Shown: in pieces, positions 13,801-28,800 of the stretch
Numbering within the stretch: the first letter of the stretch is position 1
Layout: every line of letters begins with the position of its first letter
Assembly (NCBI GenBank): GCA_036245805.1
Contig: BTRK01000002.1
Location: 8,862,689 to 8,926,688 of the forward strand
Direction of reading: 5' to 3'
From: Pristionchus mayeri
Taxonomy: Eukaryota > Nematoda > Chromadorea > Rhabditida > Neodiplogasteridae
DNA length: 64,000 nucleotides
Translations under genes and position numbers: made by a program
The notes under the pieces: model-generated
The model's input: only the letters and a program-made list of their open reading frames with translations
Databases searched by the model: none
Told to the model about the DNA's origin: nothing

Positions 13801-16800
13801 GAACTTTTCAAGGAGCTGCGTGAAAAGTTAGAGAAACGCGAGAGAGCACGCGTTCTTGAGAGAGGGAAAAGGAAGCAGTGATTGTTTACTTCTTTTTCCC
13901 TCTCTCGAAAACGCGTGCTCTCTCTTCTTTCTCTAACTTTTCACGCAGCTCCTTGAAAAGTGCGTTAAAAACCGGCATAAATTTGTTCGAAATTCGTACT
14001 TTTCTTTTGTTTTTCTTATTTAAATCAATTATTTTTGCTTTTAACTTATGACTGATTATAAGGACAACCTTCCCTCTGATGGAATAGCTTGACATTATAG
14101 GGTGGTTAAAGTGGTGACCCATAATCGAAAAAATTACTCCAACCGTGTTTACTTTCACTACGCTGTATTCTGAAGCTATTCCAGCTAAGGGAAGGTTGTC
14201 CTTCAAAGTATTCATAAGCTAAACGCAAAAATAATCCCTAAAAATAAATAAAACAAAAGAATAGCACGAATTTCGAACATAGTTCGTCGAAAAGTTCGTG
14301 GACTTTTCAACGACCTGGTTAGAGAAAAAGAGAGAGCACACGAACAGGAGAGAATCAGAAGTTCGCGAACTTTTTACGCAAATTTTCTTGCAGATTTCTG
14401 ACAGATTAAACAGGCCGAATGTCCAAATATGAAAAAAGAAAGAAACTTTCCGAACAACCTAATACTTGCCAGCATAATGTAATACATGAATATGAATAAA
14501 TTTGCTACAGTTGTCCATTCGTTCGAGTCAGATGAATCGTTTATTGTGTGACAAGAACAATATGGACACGTAATGCAAATTGATGACCAGTACATTATCT
14601 TGAGAGTGGGAAGAGAGAACCCTGATATTTCTAGTGAGAATGATGCCAACAAAGAGAGGATCGAATTGCAGAATATTAGGGCAACATGGTTAGAACCCGA
14701 GTTGAGCAAGTTATTAGAATACCTCACTGCTTAGGGTCCCCGAGAGGAGATGGACAAGAGTGAGTACACGGGGTTGGGAGGGAGCATACAATCTCCGAGG
14801 AGAGAATAAAGGGGGCAGGTCAGACAATGGCAGAGGGAACGATCCCGGCTCCCATCTCGTAATACATCTCTGAGGTATTGTCAGATGTGGGATATCGATG
14901 AGGTGTAGGAAGATGACTCATGAGCGTGGTGGGAAATAGATGGTCACTCATACGGATCCACTGCTTCTTCCTCAATATCGCACCGAGGGAATCGTCCAGT
15001 CTGTTCATGTCTACGTCGTCGCCTGTAAAATGAAGTTGTTGGATCGATTCCCTCAGTGTGCATCATATTTTGCCAGGTCGCTACTAGACCTCAGAATCGC
15101 ACTCAGATAGTCATCGCGTCAAAACACTCTCACATAGTTTTAGCAATAAGTTGGGATTATACAATCGATTGACATCGATTTGAAGTATGTTTTGCATTAT
15201 ATACTCACCGACAACAGCCAAAAACTGATTCCGGTTGTCCTTGGCTATCAATTGATGCGATATGCGAATGTGCATGCTCGTCCATTCCTCCTCCAAGAAG
15301 TTCGAAGTTAGGACGACGATGATCTGTAATTGTATGATCATACACGTGCATTGGATGCATTATTTACTAATTAGTTTACTATTTAGTTAATTAGTCTAAT
15401 TAGTGTTCATTAAAAAATTAGCTTACCGTACTGCAGCTCTTCATCAGCTGCGTCAGCTCATCACTGACAGCATGCCGCATCGAGTCATACTTCGGAGCGT
15501 CCTCATGAAGAAGGCACAGCGTGTACTCCTGCTCCAGCTTGCTGAAAGTATTCCTTTTCCGTCTCTTCCGTTTTGGTCCTAGATTCCCAACGCTTTAAGA
15601 GTTGTTAACAGTTGTCTAAATGGAGGAGGAAATGGTGGTATTTTGGAAGTAGAAGTCACCCACCTCACTAACTTCTCCCTCACTAGCTTCTCGTCTTTTT
15701 GCGAGTAGGAGATGAAGGCATCTCTATAGAGAAGAGGAACGGGGAAGGGAGATGCACCAGGGGTTGAAGAACTGTTGAGCGACGAGTTGAGCTTGTACCT
15801 GTGAAATGACGAGTTTGTGTCTCTAAATGTCCGTCCTTTTTTTACACGAATGCAATTTGCCAGAATTATCATTTATAGTCTAGTATATCTCAAGCGCGTA
15901 ATGCATGTACTTTCCAACATGTGAACATGTATTTTTTCTCACCTCTTCTGTCTCATTCCACACCGACTCCTCTTGATCGCACGGACTAGGAGCAGAATGG
16001 CAGCCACGACGAGAACAAGGAAGAAAACGAAGAGAACGAGGAAGAGCCGGGAATCATCCTTCTCCGATCCGAAAAATCCACCCGAAAGAGGCACGCAGAT
16101 GGATGAGTTGGACTCGCGAACAAACTCTAAAGTGAGTTATTTATACTCTTCAACTACAGTTGAAGAAGCGGTGAATCTCTTTAATCCATGCACTATCAAT
16201 ATTTTTTTCTGAAATCCATGACTTTTCTACGGTGTGTTTGTTAAATAAAGGGACTGTATCCCGATCGTCGAATTATGTTACTCACCTTCCATACTCATCT
16301 CGAATAGGTCATCACCCAGGTTGGGAGCGAAGAATGAGAGGACTGTCGTGTCATTGTCACGCAACGCCCGAGTAACGTTCTCGACGCATCGAAGACGAGA
16401 AGAGTCCAGGATCTGAATGAGAGAGATGAGTGAGAGTGAGAGAGAGTGAGAGACTTTTTGAGGGTTAAGGAAGACATATTTATCTTTTCGTTTTACAACT
16501 CTTTGTAATTGAAGACAACGAAAATATTTGGAACCATATTTCACACTCCCTTGCAGATTTCGTCATTCGGTTCAACGTAACTTTCGGATACTCTGTTTCG
16601 GGTATCGAAAATGAGATCCTATAGTTTCTCAAATTCTCTAACTGACCTTCTCGCTGTGCGCCTCGACGAAATCCGGAGTGTGGAATCGTCGATGGCAATC
16701 GCATCGGAAGGGATTGCCAGATAGCGTGAGGGAAGGGACGGAGGCAAGCGAGACCGGCACATCTTCCAGGTTGTTGTTGTGAAGAGTGAGCGCCTGGAGG

Positions 16801-19800
16801 TATAATTATGTGATAAATATAAGAATATTGCCATGTCTCAAATTTTTTAAATCGCTATGTTTACAGTCTCTTGATTTTACAGCGAGATCCCATAAAATCC
16901 ATGAAAAGTAAGCGACCATGGTCGTTTCTCGAACTCTACCTTGAGGTGAGGCAGTCTCGAGAGGAGGTCCTGATCGAGACTCGACAATCTGTTGTGATCC
17001 AGGAAGAGATGAGTGACATTCCCCGTCTTGTACAGAACGTCCGCACGCAGCTCACGGAGGTCGTTGCGGGATAGATCGAGCAGCTGAAGAAAAAGATAGC
17101 TTAGATAAGTCGCACACATTTTTGTTTTGAGTTTGGTTCTGGTGAGATAATTAGCTAATGAGCAGAATTTTTGATATCAAATGTGAATTGAATGAATGAT
17201 GCATACTTGTAGGCTGGAAGCTTTGTTGAAGGCCATGGGCTCGACCACTCGCAGTGAGGTCTTGTTCATGTGCACTTGCAGGAGGCGGGTCCTGGAATCA
17301 CTCATATGTTTTTCCTATAAGTTTCCCTGTTTCTCCTACTTTCTCCTACTCATCGTTGCCAATCATTATTATCTCTTAGTTCGATTATACACATTAGATG
17401 TTATCTCCTTCATCTCGCCATTTTCCCCTCACCTTCCGAAGAACGAGTGCTGCTTGAGGACGGGAATCGAGAAGTCGCTCAAGTAGATGTGCGTAGCGTG
17501 CATCGGAATGTCACGGATGGAGAACTTCTGAAATGGAGAGAATTTAGTTGTGACAATAAGAGTTCATAGTCGACAAATGATGTTCGAACATGGGGCATGT
17601 TTTAGTGTGAAAAGCCTAACAAGATTGATACGAAATAATAGAGTGAATGATATTTTCCGAGCTAAAGTAAAGATAGCATTGAACTAAGTTTAGTTTTTTT
17701 TTTTTTTGTTTAGAATACTAACGATACCTCGGCTTGCTCTCCACTAAGAGCGTGGCACTTGACTACATTCGTGTCCATCTTCGAGTCCGTCCAGCACTGG
17801 CAGCCCCTTGGGCAGTCCGACTTGCAGTCGCACGAGGAGAACGCGCAGCAGTTGCAGCCACTGCCGCACGTCTGAAAGTATACATTTACCACTGAACCAT
17901 AAAGTTCCCTCTTAATTTACTACGACCGCGCCAAATAGTATTCGAACCACCGAACGCCCTCTCCTCATTTGATACGCTCTTTCGGGCGTTGAAGATTCGA
18001 GAGAATCAATAGGATTGCATATGACGTGATATCGTCTACCGAACTACGTCGCCCACTTACTCTATTGTAGGCGCAGAGCATCTCACTGGCGTCGATGGTG
18101 GTCATATTCTGTCTCTTCCCGTGCACGAGATGAGTGCATTCACTCTCGTCCAGATCGATCACAGAGAGATGTGGAGAAGAGGACTGAATGAGAACATACA
18201 TTTTACAGTTCAAATTTGGGCAATATTCTATTCATACTGATCACTTTTCATACAGTTCTAGTAGCTAGAGTGTGTATGAAATGAGAAGTTCATGATATCG
18301 TTCTCGTGATCTAGCACAGAGAGCCATCCCTTCACTCACCTTTCCCACCATCCAGTCCATTTCGCACGAGCAATCCAGGGGATTTCCTTGGATGCGAATG
18401 GCGACGGAAGAGAGGACATCCGGGATGTTGATGGAATTGAGCGAAAGAGAACGAAGGGCATTCCATCCAAGGTTCACTGCGATGAGTAATTGCATAGTGA
18501 GTGAGAGGGATCTAGGTTGTTTTTTTTTCACAAAAATTCCCCTAGTAAGTGGTTGTCTTCGGTGAGATCCCAGTTTAAGAATATCAGAAAAGTATGCAAA
18601 AACTCACGAGATGAAAGCGATGACTTGGACGAGAAGGTCGATGGCGCGATGGATGCGATGGAGTTGTAGGAGACATCAAGATATTCGATTGAATCCGGGA
18701 GGAGGGAAGGTGAGAGGGAAGTGAGGGAGTTGTGAGAGAGGGAGAGGACTCGGCAACGACTGAAATGAGATGGAGGAGTGAAGATGATAACGGAAAAAAA
18801 CAGAAGTACAGAAATATGAACAATTGAAGGAGAATATGAATAAGATAAATAAGAAGAAAAGATGAAATTAACTCACTGATTTGCTGCGTTTCCCTTGAGA
18901 ATCCTCACTCGATTGTGATCGATGTGGAGATGCTCAACTCTCGAAGGCAGAGATTCCCATTCAACACTCATCAAAAGATTCGAGGAGATGTTGAGATGTC
19001 TGAATGAACTCGAATTGGGCCACGAAATGAGTGCTTGAGTTATCAGTTCGGGTAATTGTCTTGTCGTTTTCCAGTGACTAGAGTGAATAGACGACTACTC
19101 GAATTCTACTAGACACAATCATACGGTGTGGTCGCAAAATAAAGATACTCTTGCAAAGTCATTCCAAGCATGATCTAACCTCAGTGAGGACAGTGAAGAT
19201 GAAGATAGGGAGAGGGAGGGAAGCCGATTGAGAGACAGGTCGAGTCTCCGGAGTGAGGGGCATCCAACGAAGGAATGCGCTGCCATCTCACGAATGGAAT
19301 TGTGAGAGAGCGAGAGCGCAGTTAGATGAGCACAGTCGGAGAATTCGAACTGAGCGATCTGAAAGGTAAAATCAGGGTTACTTTTCGAAATTCGCCTCGT
19401 ATGTGCAATAGCGAATTATGAGAAAGTGGTTAATGAGACCTCCGGGTTAACGTTAGCAAGGGAGAGGAACAGATAGGGAAAGTGTACCTTCTCCAATCGA
19501 TTGTCTGATAGATTGATGGTTTCAAGTTGGGGAATCTTGGAGAAGATGTTATTGGAGATGGATGAGATGAGATTTGAGGAGAGATCGATGCTCTTGCACT
19601 TGCTCATGTGAGATAGCGCAGGAGGAATCTGAATCGGGAGCGAATAGAGCTCGATATGAAGCAAATCAACATTTTTATGGTTTTCAATGTAAATTGACAT
19701 TCGCTTTCTGCATTCTGATCATTATCTTGCGTCAATGAATTATGAACGATAATTTTGCTATTTTTTACTAGAAATGTAGGGAATTGATGGCTGGGAAAGA

Positions 19801-22800
19801 CAGAAGAAGTACTCACCCGATCGAGTTTATTGTGACTGAGCTGTAGTTGATCAAAAGTCAGTCCAGTGAAGGAAGACGGTGATACAAGCAAGATTCGATT
19901 GTGGGAAAGATCCAGTGAAACAAGTGATTTCAATCCCACAAACGAATCCTCTCCAACTTCGCTCAACACGTTGCTTCTCAGATTCAGCTGAAATTAATGT
20001 CATTCGGTCTTTGGATAGCTTTGCAAGAAATGCTATTTTCATTGTGCGCACTATATCGCAGGTCAGATTGGTGAGCAAGTGTACAGAATGAAGACCATTT
20101 CATGTCAAGTTATCCCTGAATAAGTCTTGGGTTTCCCTTTTTCTGGTAATTGTGTGTAATTTTTGGGTAGATTTCAATTGTGTGACATAGCTTATCAGCT
20201 TATCAACTTGAAACATATCCGGAGAGAATGTGAAATTACATGAGAAAGGCATCCCTAATTCGGTCCCTCATCCCTCTCATTCCCCGCAATTTCTCTGCCA
20301 ACCCAGATTGGATCGCTCAATGTGAATTTCTCTCTAGGATGTTTACACTGTGATCAAGTTGTCTAGTTATGGGGAGGGGGCGAGTGAATGGAGGGAGTCT
20401 CTTTCCGCCCAATCGAGATGAGTCATGTGCACTACTCAAGGATTCCTTGAGTACCCATATCCTCCCCCTCTCGACCCAAATGAGAACATGTTGAGTGGTA
20501 ATAACCATGAAACCCGATCTGTCTCATTCGAGAGGGTGAGAAGATCATGCTAATTATGAGAATGACAAGAGGGAAGGATGCCAATGAACATACGGTCTGA
20601 ATTCCGCGAAGTTGCTCCAAATCTTCCTTCTCGATCGATGCAATCTTGTTGTGAGAGATATCGAAGTGGACAAGTGTCGACTCGGTTCGATTCGAAGCCA
20701 TGGCGGGAATTTCACTGAGACCATTGAAGGAGAGGTCGAGAGTCTGCGATGATATCACTATGAATCCTGATTGTAACCCTGGTCGAACGATGAGAGAGTG
20801 GGAAAAATGAAGAGGCGATTGCTTGAATTACGAAAATAATTACAATCTACCTCCAGATGATCAGATTGAAGAGAGGAAATGGGAGAGCCGAGAGCGTTGT
20901 GGCTCATGTTGAAGAACACGAGATTGGGCAGGCGAAGAATCGAAGGAGGAAGAGTGGAGAAGGAATTGTAGGCGCCGTTGAGCGAGACGATGGTTTCTGA
21001 AGTGAGCAAATTAAAGAAGTTTCGTTAGCGCATTCACTCCACACATTCACTCCACGTTCTCAAACGGCCGAGTGGTGAGAGTGTGTGGAATGAATAGAAC
21101 ATGGGGAGCAAGGCAGATGACTTACCAGGTAGAACTCCGATCGAAGTCAGCGAGTTTCCTTCAACGTCCAACTGCTGCAGTAGGGTCGTCCTATTGAAGG
21201 AGAGCGAATGGACGGAGGAGATGGAGTTGAGCGAGATGAAGAGTTGCCTGAAGAGTTTTTAAATCTAGCATTTCATACGTTGATGCCTTTTCTATCAAAA
21301 TTATGCTTAATGCTTACCTAAATTCATCCCACAATGGAAACCCGGAACTTGAATGGGGAGAAGTGTGGTTTCCCTACCTATATCCTACTTTGATACGCCT
21401 CTCTTTCAAATCCCAACCATTGGAATACAAAAAAGGTGAATCCCTAGAGATGTTTTCTTCCTCACCTCACTGCCGGGAAAATGTCGAGAGTCGACGCCAG
21501 AAGTTCGCTGATTCGATTACGCGACAGATCGAGGATGATCACGTTAGCTGCGATGCATGGAGAAGCGAAGGATGATGATGACAGCGCATTCCCGGAGAGA
21601 TTCAGCATCTGAAAAAGGGGTTAAATTTTTTAGCGTTTCCACGCTCGTCCAACCGATTACCTGTCCAGCAACGATTGCATATCCCGGGGAACCAGTGATG
21701 CCAAATCGGCGCGCGCTCTCCTCATTTCACACGCTCTCTCGCTCTGTCTGACCGGCGAGAGAGCGTGTGGAGAGCGCGCGCCGATTTGGCATCACTACTG
21801 GGAACCAGTGGCCTGTCACCGACTTCACCGCCCTATTCTGTGCATGTGTCTTTTTGGAATGACATCACGGAGATGTTTTTCTATCTTTACTTACATGTCT
21901 TAACCCCTTGGTGTGGGTGGATCTAATTTCAAAGATCAATCAACAATCTCCTTGATGCCCATTAGCCGTAAAGGGACGCGAAGCTCCCCGTCTAACCAAC
22001 AATTATCCCTCTTAATTGGAGGTATCCCTCTCTTCTCGATTCCCTCTGACTCTCTTCAATCCTCATGCTCTCTCGCTTACTCTGACCAGGGCCATTGCTC
22101 CGATTGAGTCTCCCCTTAGTGCCAGCTGAATGACCGTCGGATGAGGAGGAAGAGGAGACAGTTATCCATCATTATTATGAGCGATGTATATGGGAGAAGT
22201 GGGCAGATGGATGTACATTCGGCTTCTCTTGATCCCCTCTTCCATGCCCCATCATCCCCTTCCCGTCAACTTCATTAGCTTCCCATTCAACAGTCACAAC
22301 AGTTCCACCTGTATTCTGTGCCCCTTCTGTTCTTAATGAGAGTCTAAGCAAAATCTTAGTCTAAGCCTGAAGCATTCCAACAACACCAATCGGTGCCTGA
22401 CCTTCTAGTACCAGCTAACTATTCAGTATGATCTACCTGTAGGTGGGGAAGAGAGCAGAAGAATGAAGAAGGGAGTCGATCCATGCCCGAATCACTCAAT
22501 TGCAGTGAGTGCAATCGTGAGAGTGGAGCCAGCACCTCATCGGGAAGAAGGAAGGCTTCTCCGGGTGGCGCCATCTACAATACTTCCACAGTGAACGAAT
22601 GCTATCATAACTCTCTTCGATTCCCACGCTCTCTTACCACACGATCGCTCTAAAGACAGTCGCCCGAATTTCGGACTATGTTCTGTATATTATCTCGACA
22701 GGTCGAATGGCGGTATCTCTCTAATATTCGGAATATTTTGTAGTACCTCAGTGAGAATGAGCTCCTTCAGCTCCTCCATTCTCTTGAACGTGTCCTTCTC

Positions 22801-25800
22801 GATTGTAGTCACTTGGCATTTCTGTAAAGGATTCAGTTTTCATCTTTTCACAATCCAAAATCATCATATCCTCTTGTTGGGTGCTTCATTTCCATTTAGA
22901 ATGCATAAAATGAAATCTTAAAATATTCGGCGGTTCACTGAATTCCCTGGTATTCCAGATCTTCCCTCTCCACTGTATTCATACACACAGTGCAACGACG
23001 CCTTTCCCTTCACCATTATGCCATCCATTCATTCATTCATCTCCCTATATCATCGACTCCCCCGCGACAGGATAGTAAACTCGTTCGGTTCTTGCCACAC
23101 AATATTACGTCCCATCTCCTCCTCACCAGATGCCCCCACCATTTACAAGCATTGCATTGCGAGAGCTACTCCGGTCATATGACGTCATCGCCTAATTGGT
23201 CAATGGGATGAATAGGCAAGGAGAGAGACAATGGGTATCAGTTCTCCCTTATCCTCCATTCATCCATCTCAGATCCTTGCTCCTCCATAGGATTAGGGGC
23301 AAAAGGGTGCATGATGCTTGTAATCCATTGTTGACTCGCGCCTTGCGCAATCATTCATTCAATCTCACCCCCAACAGCAAAAAACGCTAAGGATCTGCCC
23401 GATTTGACCATATGGTGGACGCATTGAGGATATATTAGAGACTCAGGACAAGATGTGAAGATGAGATTAGGGTGGATGAACAAAGAGACGGTGAGATGAA
23501 ATTGGAGAGGGACAGGTAAAGGTATGCATGAAGAGGAGGAATAATCTCAAGGAGGAACAATTCGGGTGTGCCTTTTGTTTCCCACCCTCTATCACCACTC
23601 AACTGGTCTAAATAGTTTACGTGCAGTCTAACTCTGATGCATTAAAGACTCGAAGGAAGGGAAGGAGGAGAAGGAGGCAAGAACTGCTTTAATTAGAGTG
23701 CAGATGTGCTTAAGACAGGAAGAGGCGAAGGAGGAGGGAGAGGAAGGGTAACAGACAGTGACACTCCAATTGAGATGCGCAGCTAGCCCCCTCTCAAAAA
23801 TGAGTGTAAGTGAAGAGGGGATAAGCCCCTCAATGGCCATCTGACCATTCAGCCTGCCCCAATCCACCTCGTCCCAGCGACTCTACTATTCGATGCGCAC
23901 TAGGTACTCATTGTGTAAGGAGACTAAGCATAGACTAAGTATTACATAATTGCCCTTTCAATCATGACCTGCATTCCCTCATATCTTGGGATGATTTATC
24001 TACGAACGGAAGTGCCAAACAAACGGGAAGGACTTACATGGATGCTGAGTGAGTGCATCTGATGGAGTCCTTTCAGTGTAGCGGGCGAGAGCGATCGACC
24101 CTTCGACGATGACGAGCATCGAATGGAGAGGGATACTATCGAAGAGGAGACGGCAAAGGGAGAATCGTCCGGGAGTGCTTCCCAGAAGCACTCCGCCTTC
24201 CACGCTGAGGGGATCGAGTGATGCGGACGGCATTGACACCTGAATCGGGGCAATTTTGCGTATTTTCTTTCAGGTGCCCTGATGACCCTAATTCGAATAC
24301 AGGAGGAGTTGATGGATATGTGAACGCATATCGTCTGACTCTCTTCATTCCGCACGCTCTCTCGTCGCTCAGAGTGCGCGAGAGAGCGTGTAGAATGCAG
24401 AGAGATAGGAGAGGATGAGAATGAAGAGCTCACCCGTAGGGACAATTGCCGTATCCTGCAGAGAGGACGAAGGGAAGGAGAAGGAGGTGGAAGAGGTAGA
24501 GTCGGATAATCATGAAGACATCTATTGGAGTAGTGGAGAGATCGAATCTAATAATAATTATTACTATTTGTCTACGACCGAGACGCGACGAAACAATACG
24601 GTACATGATCGATCAACTAGCAAGGCAATGGCCATTGACTCCCAGTGAATATTGGGGAGTGGCGATTAATAATCTGGAGAGGACCGAATTGAATGAAATG
24701 AATGACCGAATGGGGATGCAACTGTGGGCAAGTACAATGACGAGACTGAAATATACTCGAGTAGTGGAGGGAAAGGGGAAGAGTCGAGAGTGAAAGGGTA
24801 ATGACAGAGTACTACTAATAGGTGGATGCATCCCTTCTATCCACTCCCTTCTCTCTCTCTCACACACACACTCCCTCACTCATTTCCACTCTCCCACTTC
24901 TCATGAACACGAAGAAGCAATGAATTATTGCGGTTATTACGGGCAAAATGAGGAAGGACAGCGTTGACAGGGGAAGAGAGGAGAGGAACGGAGGGAGGAG
25001 GGGAGGAATGAAGAGGGGGAGGAGGATGGAAGAAGTCTGGGAGAGTCGTTTCTTGTATGGGAGATGTCTACTGGCATGTGTATGATGATGGAGTGACGGG
25101 TGGAAGCAAAACGAGAGGAGAGAGAGAGAACGGAAGGACTGGATGAAGATCACTTGGGCTATTAGTGTAATCGCGATATCTAGTAAGTAGATTAGCGTAG
25201 TACAGTGAAGTGAGATGAGCCAGAGGGAAAACGGTTAGATGTGAGAAGACAGGTGGGAATGAATGAAGAGAGGGAGAGATAGACCATTTCTCGAGAGTGC
25301 GAATGAGGGAAGACAGGCGAGGACTTGCCAAAGGGCAGTGAGAAGATAACACGACTTAGCGATAGGAAGAGCAATGAAGAATGATGGAATGGGAGATGAT
25401 CTGCGAAAAGAGTAGATAGGAAGTCTGAGCAGTGCACAAAGGCTGATGGGCACACAGGGTGAAAACCAGTAAAAGTGCCCGTCTCCAGAATTTCCAGAAT
25501 ACTTTCACATACTGAAAAAAACTGTCAAAACAGTGGTGCAGAAGCGTCTTTTTTAGGTTCTTTCTCACCCTGTGGTTTCTCAGTACCAAGCGAAGATAAT
25601 ACTGGAGGGGGGTGCAAGAGGATCTAGGAAGAGAAGAGAGAGCAAGAGGCAGCTGCTGATTCCCATCGACATCATTAATTACACGGAAGAATGGAAATGA
25701 AGGCACGCGATAAAGGAGCGAAATGGGAGCGAAATGCTGATAACGAGCCGAAGGATGGAGAAGAAGAGGAAGAAAATATATGAGGAGGGGTGGAGTTCGA

Positions 25801-28800
25801 AAATCGGGTAATTATCTACTTATAATAATGATGACTCAACACTCGAGGTGCGACAAAACAGTATGGTGCATGAGTTATATAATGTGGGGTTTCTTCATTA
25901 CACAAACTATCTAGGCTGGTGGAGTGGAGAGAAAGTATAGGAATTGAGAGACGATTGGCGGACTTCGAACACGTGTGCTCTCAGAGTGGAGGAATACTCG
26001 AGTGAGGTAAGTGGACGAAAAAGGATATGATTGGGAGAGGATGAGTGGATGTGAGTGAAGACTCATGACCCCTCTATTAATCCCAGCTGAGAAGAGTTGT
26101 CAAATACACATCTCGAGTGTGGGGATGAACAGAAGGACCTCGCCCTTCCATCCCTCTCCCCTCTCGCCCCTTACCTCCATGGAAGGGTGTTAACCGAGTG
26201 GGGCAAGACGCAAAGAGTGAGAAAGAGAGAAAGACAAACCAAGTGAATGATCCTTTCCCCCCATTGATCAACTAGATATAGCGAGTATTGATCCGGGCAG
26301 GGGACCAATTTATGCAAGGGCGCGAGCAGGAAAGTACTACACGCGGCAGGTGGAATCACTCGTATCCAAGTATTAATATTGAAATGAGATGGGAGATTGG
26401 ACTGGTAGAGAACGGAAGGGCGCAGAGAGACTGGGAAGAGGGAAAGAGGGAGGAGGGTGCTCTGCCTCCTCCTCTCAACCAGATGGGTGACTGTAGGGCA
26501 TAGTGGGAGAGACAACTGTTATCAATCAAGTAGATCGGGGAGTGAGTGGCCCTTCTCACAACGCTTAATCCATTCCTTTGTTGAGTGAATGTGTCTCTTG
26601 TTATCTAGTGCATGATTAGCACTTCGGACCTCTCTTTGGTGAGAATACCGCTAGGAGGTGCAAAGAGGCGAAAGAATAAAGGATAGTGGGAATGAGAATG
26701 AGATGAGTGGATTAAGGGATCAAAAGACGGCAGGAGGGAGGAGGAGGAGGAGGAGGAGGGAGAGACTTGTCGGAAGAGATGGCAAGAAGTGCCGTTGATC
26801 CCCAGAGGAACACTTGGAATGGAAGAATGGGAACGATGGGGGAATCCATCTCACTATCACTGCCTCGACCACCTAGCATCCAATTAACACTATCTCTCTC
26901 TCCCCCTCACAGTCCTCCGAATGAGTGGTGACCCCTCATCTCTTCCCTGCTATGGTCAAGAAAGGGCCTGGGGGAAAATAACTAAGATGGAGAGAACGAT
27001 GAGTGAAGAGGAGAGGAGGAACGGCAGTCTGAGTGCCTTCTTTTCAGACTGAGAGGAATATCCAAGGGAAATACAAGAATTTGAGAGTTTCATTGAAAGG
27101 AGTACGCGAAAAAATACGAAATACACGCGAAGAAGACGAAATTAGGTTGTTTTAGGCCGATTAAAAGAGAAAGGGAGGCGAAATGGGGAAAGAGGGAAAG
27201 GAGAGATGAACTGTCACTCGCTACCTTTTTCTTATTGCAAAAAAGCCTGAGAAATGCGAGCGAGATAAAGAGTTGAAAGAGAGTCGGAAGAGCGTCCTTG
27301 AGAGATACGAGAGGCTGATACTTCACACAACTCTATGAACAAGGGGGGAACGAGGGACGGGGTGAGATAGTGAGGCTGATAGAGAACGAGGGAGTGGAAG
27401 AGGGAGAGGGAGGGAGGGAGATAGAGTGGGGAGAGAGAGGGAGAGGGAGAGGAGCAGAGGGAGGGAGAGAGGGTGAGGGCGGAAGGAAGGACTGGGAAAG
27501 AATCAGCAGCAAGTTCAACAATTGCCGACGAGAATGGCTCACTGGCTTCACTCTCAGTCCTCAGTTTATTTCCACCCTGTCCCATTCCTGCCTTCCTGCA
27601 TAGAGTGGAAGAGGGAGAGAGATTAAGGGAGGAAGGAGGGGGAGAACCGATGTGTAAACTATGCAAATGGAGTGATCGATCCAATGGAAGGGGTTGAATT
27701 GGAAGAAGAAAGGAAGTGAGAAGTTGTGTAGAGAGAATGAGAGAATACGGCTCACGGTCGATCAGTTGAGATATTAGAGAGTGAGACGGAAAAGGAGAAG
27801 GGAGAGACCGGTATGGAGAGTTGATCACGGAGAGCCAGGGAAGGAGTGGAGGCGAGGAGTAGGTTATTGAAATCACTCTTTTAAAGATCCAGGAAATAGG
27901 GACGAAGAGGGAGGATGAAGACCTCAATCAATATGCAACAAATGACTCTCATCATTAGGCATGTTATCTTATCGGCCAGTCAGGAGAGCGCGCAGAAAAA
28001 GAGCGTCAGTTCTTGCGAAGTCATCACTAGAAATGAGGGAAGATGCTGGAGGGATGAGTCAATGATGGGAAAGGCAGTAAGATTAATTATTCAAATGAAG
28101 AATCGAGAGAAGAGCAGATAGGGGGACACACGATGCAAGTAGTGGAGATAGCGAATGAGGGAAGGGGGGAGGAGAGGAGGGACAGATAGAGAGAGAGGAG
28201 GAGGAGGGGATGGAGGACGGCTGAGAGATGGATCACTTGCGGCTGCAATGAATAGCCAATGATCTCTTCCAATCAGAAGGAAGGATCGAAACGGGGAAGG
28301 AAGAGAAATTGAAGGAGTGGTGAGGGAGGAGGAAAGACAAGAGAAGATACCGAATAGGAGGAGGAGGAAGGGAGCATAGGAGGAGGGGGAGGATAACAAG
28401 GGAGGGAGTGGACATAGAGGGGGAAATGCGTGCAAGGTCAATCAGAGGTAATCACTGGACAATAGGGAGGGAAGAGTGATAGAGGAGAAGAGGGAGAGAG
28501 AGAGGGTGATCGAAAAAAGGGAATGAAAAGAAAGAAGAAAAGGACGGGTTCATCGAATTGATGAATGGGAAGAATATCAAGGAATGAGTCAGACGAAACA
28601 TCGCGTGAAGAAAAAGGAAATTGAACGCTCGAAAAAGAAAGAATACTGCAATATTGTTGCATTGCATTGCGAAAGGGGCCCGACTCGAAATCCGAGCCTG
28701 AAACAGGGAGGGAAAATATCCATAGACACACACTGGCCACACCACTGCGCGAAACTGAAAGATGATGCGAAAGGGAAGATTGCGGGGAGGAAGAGATCCG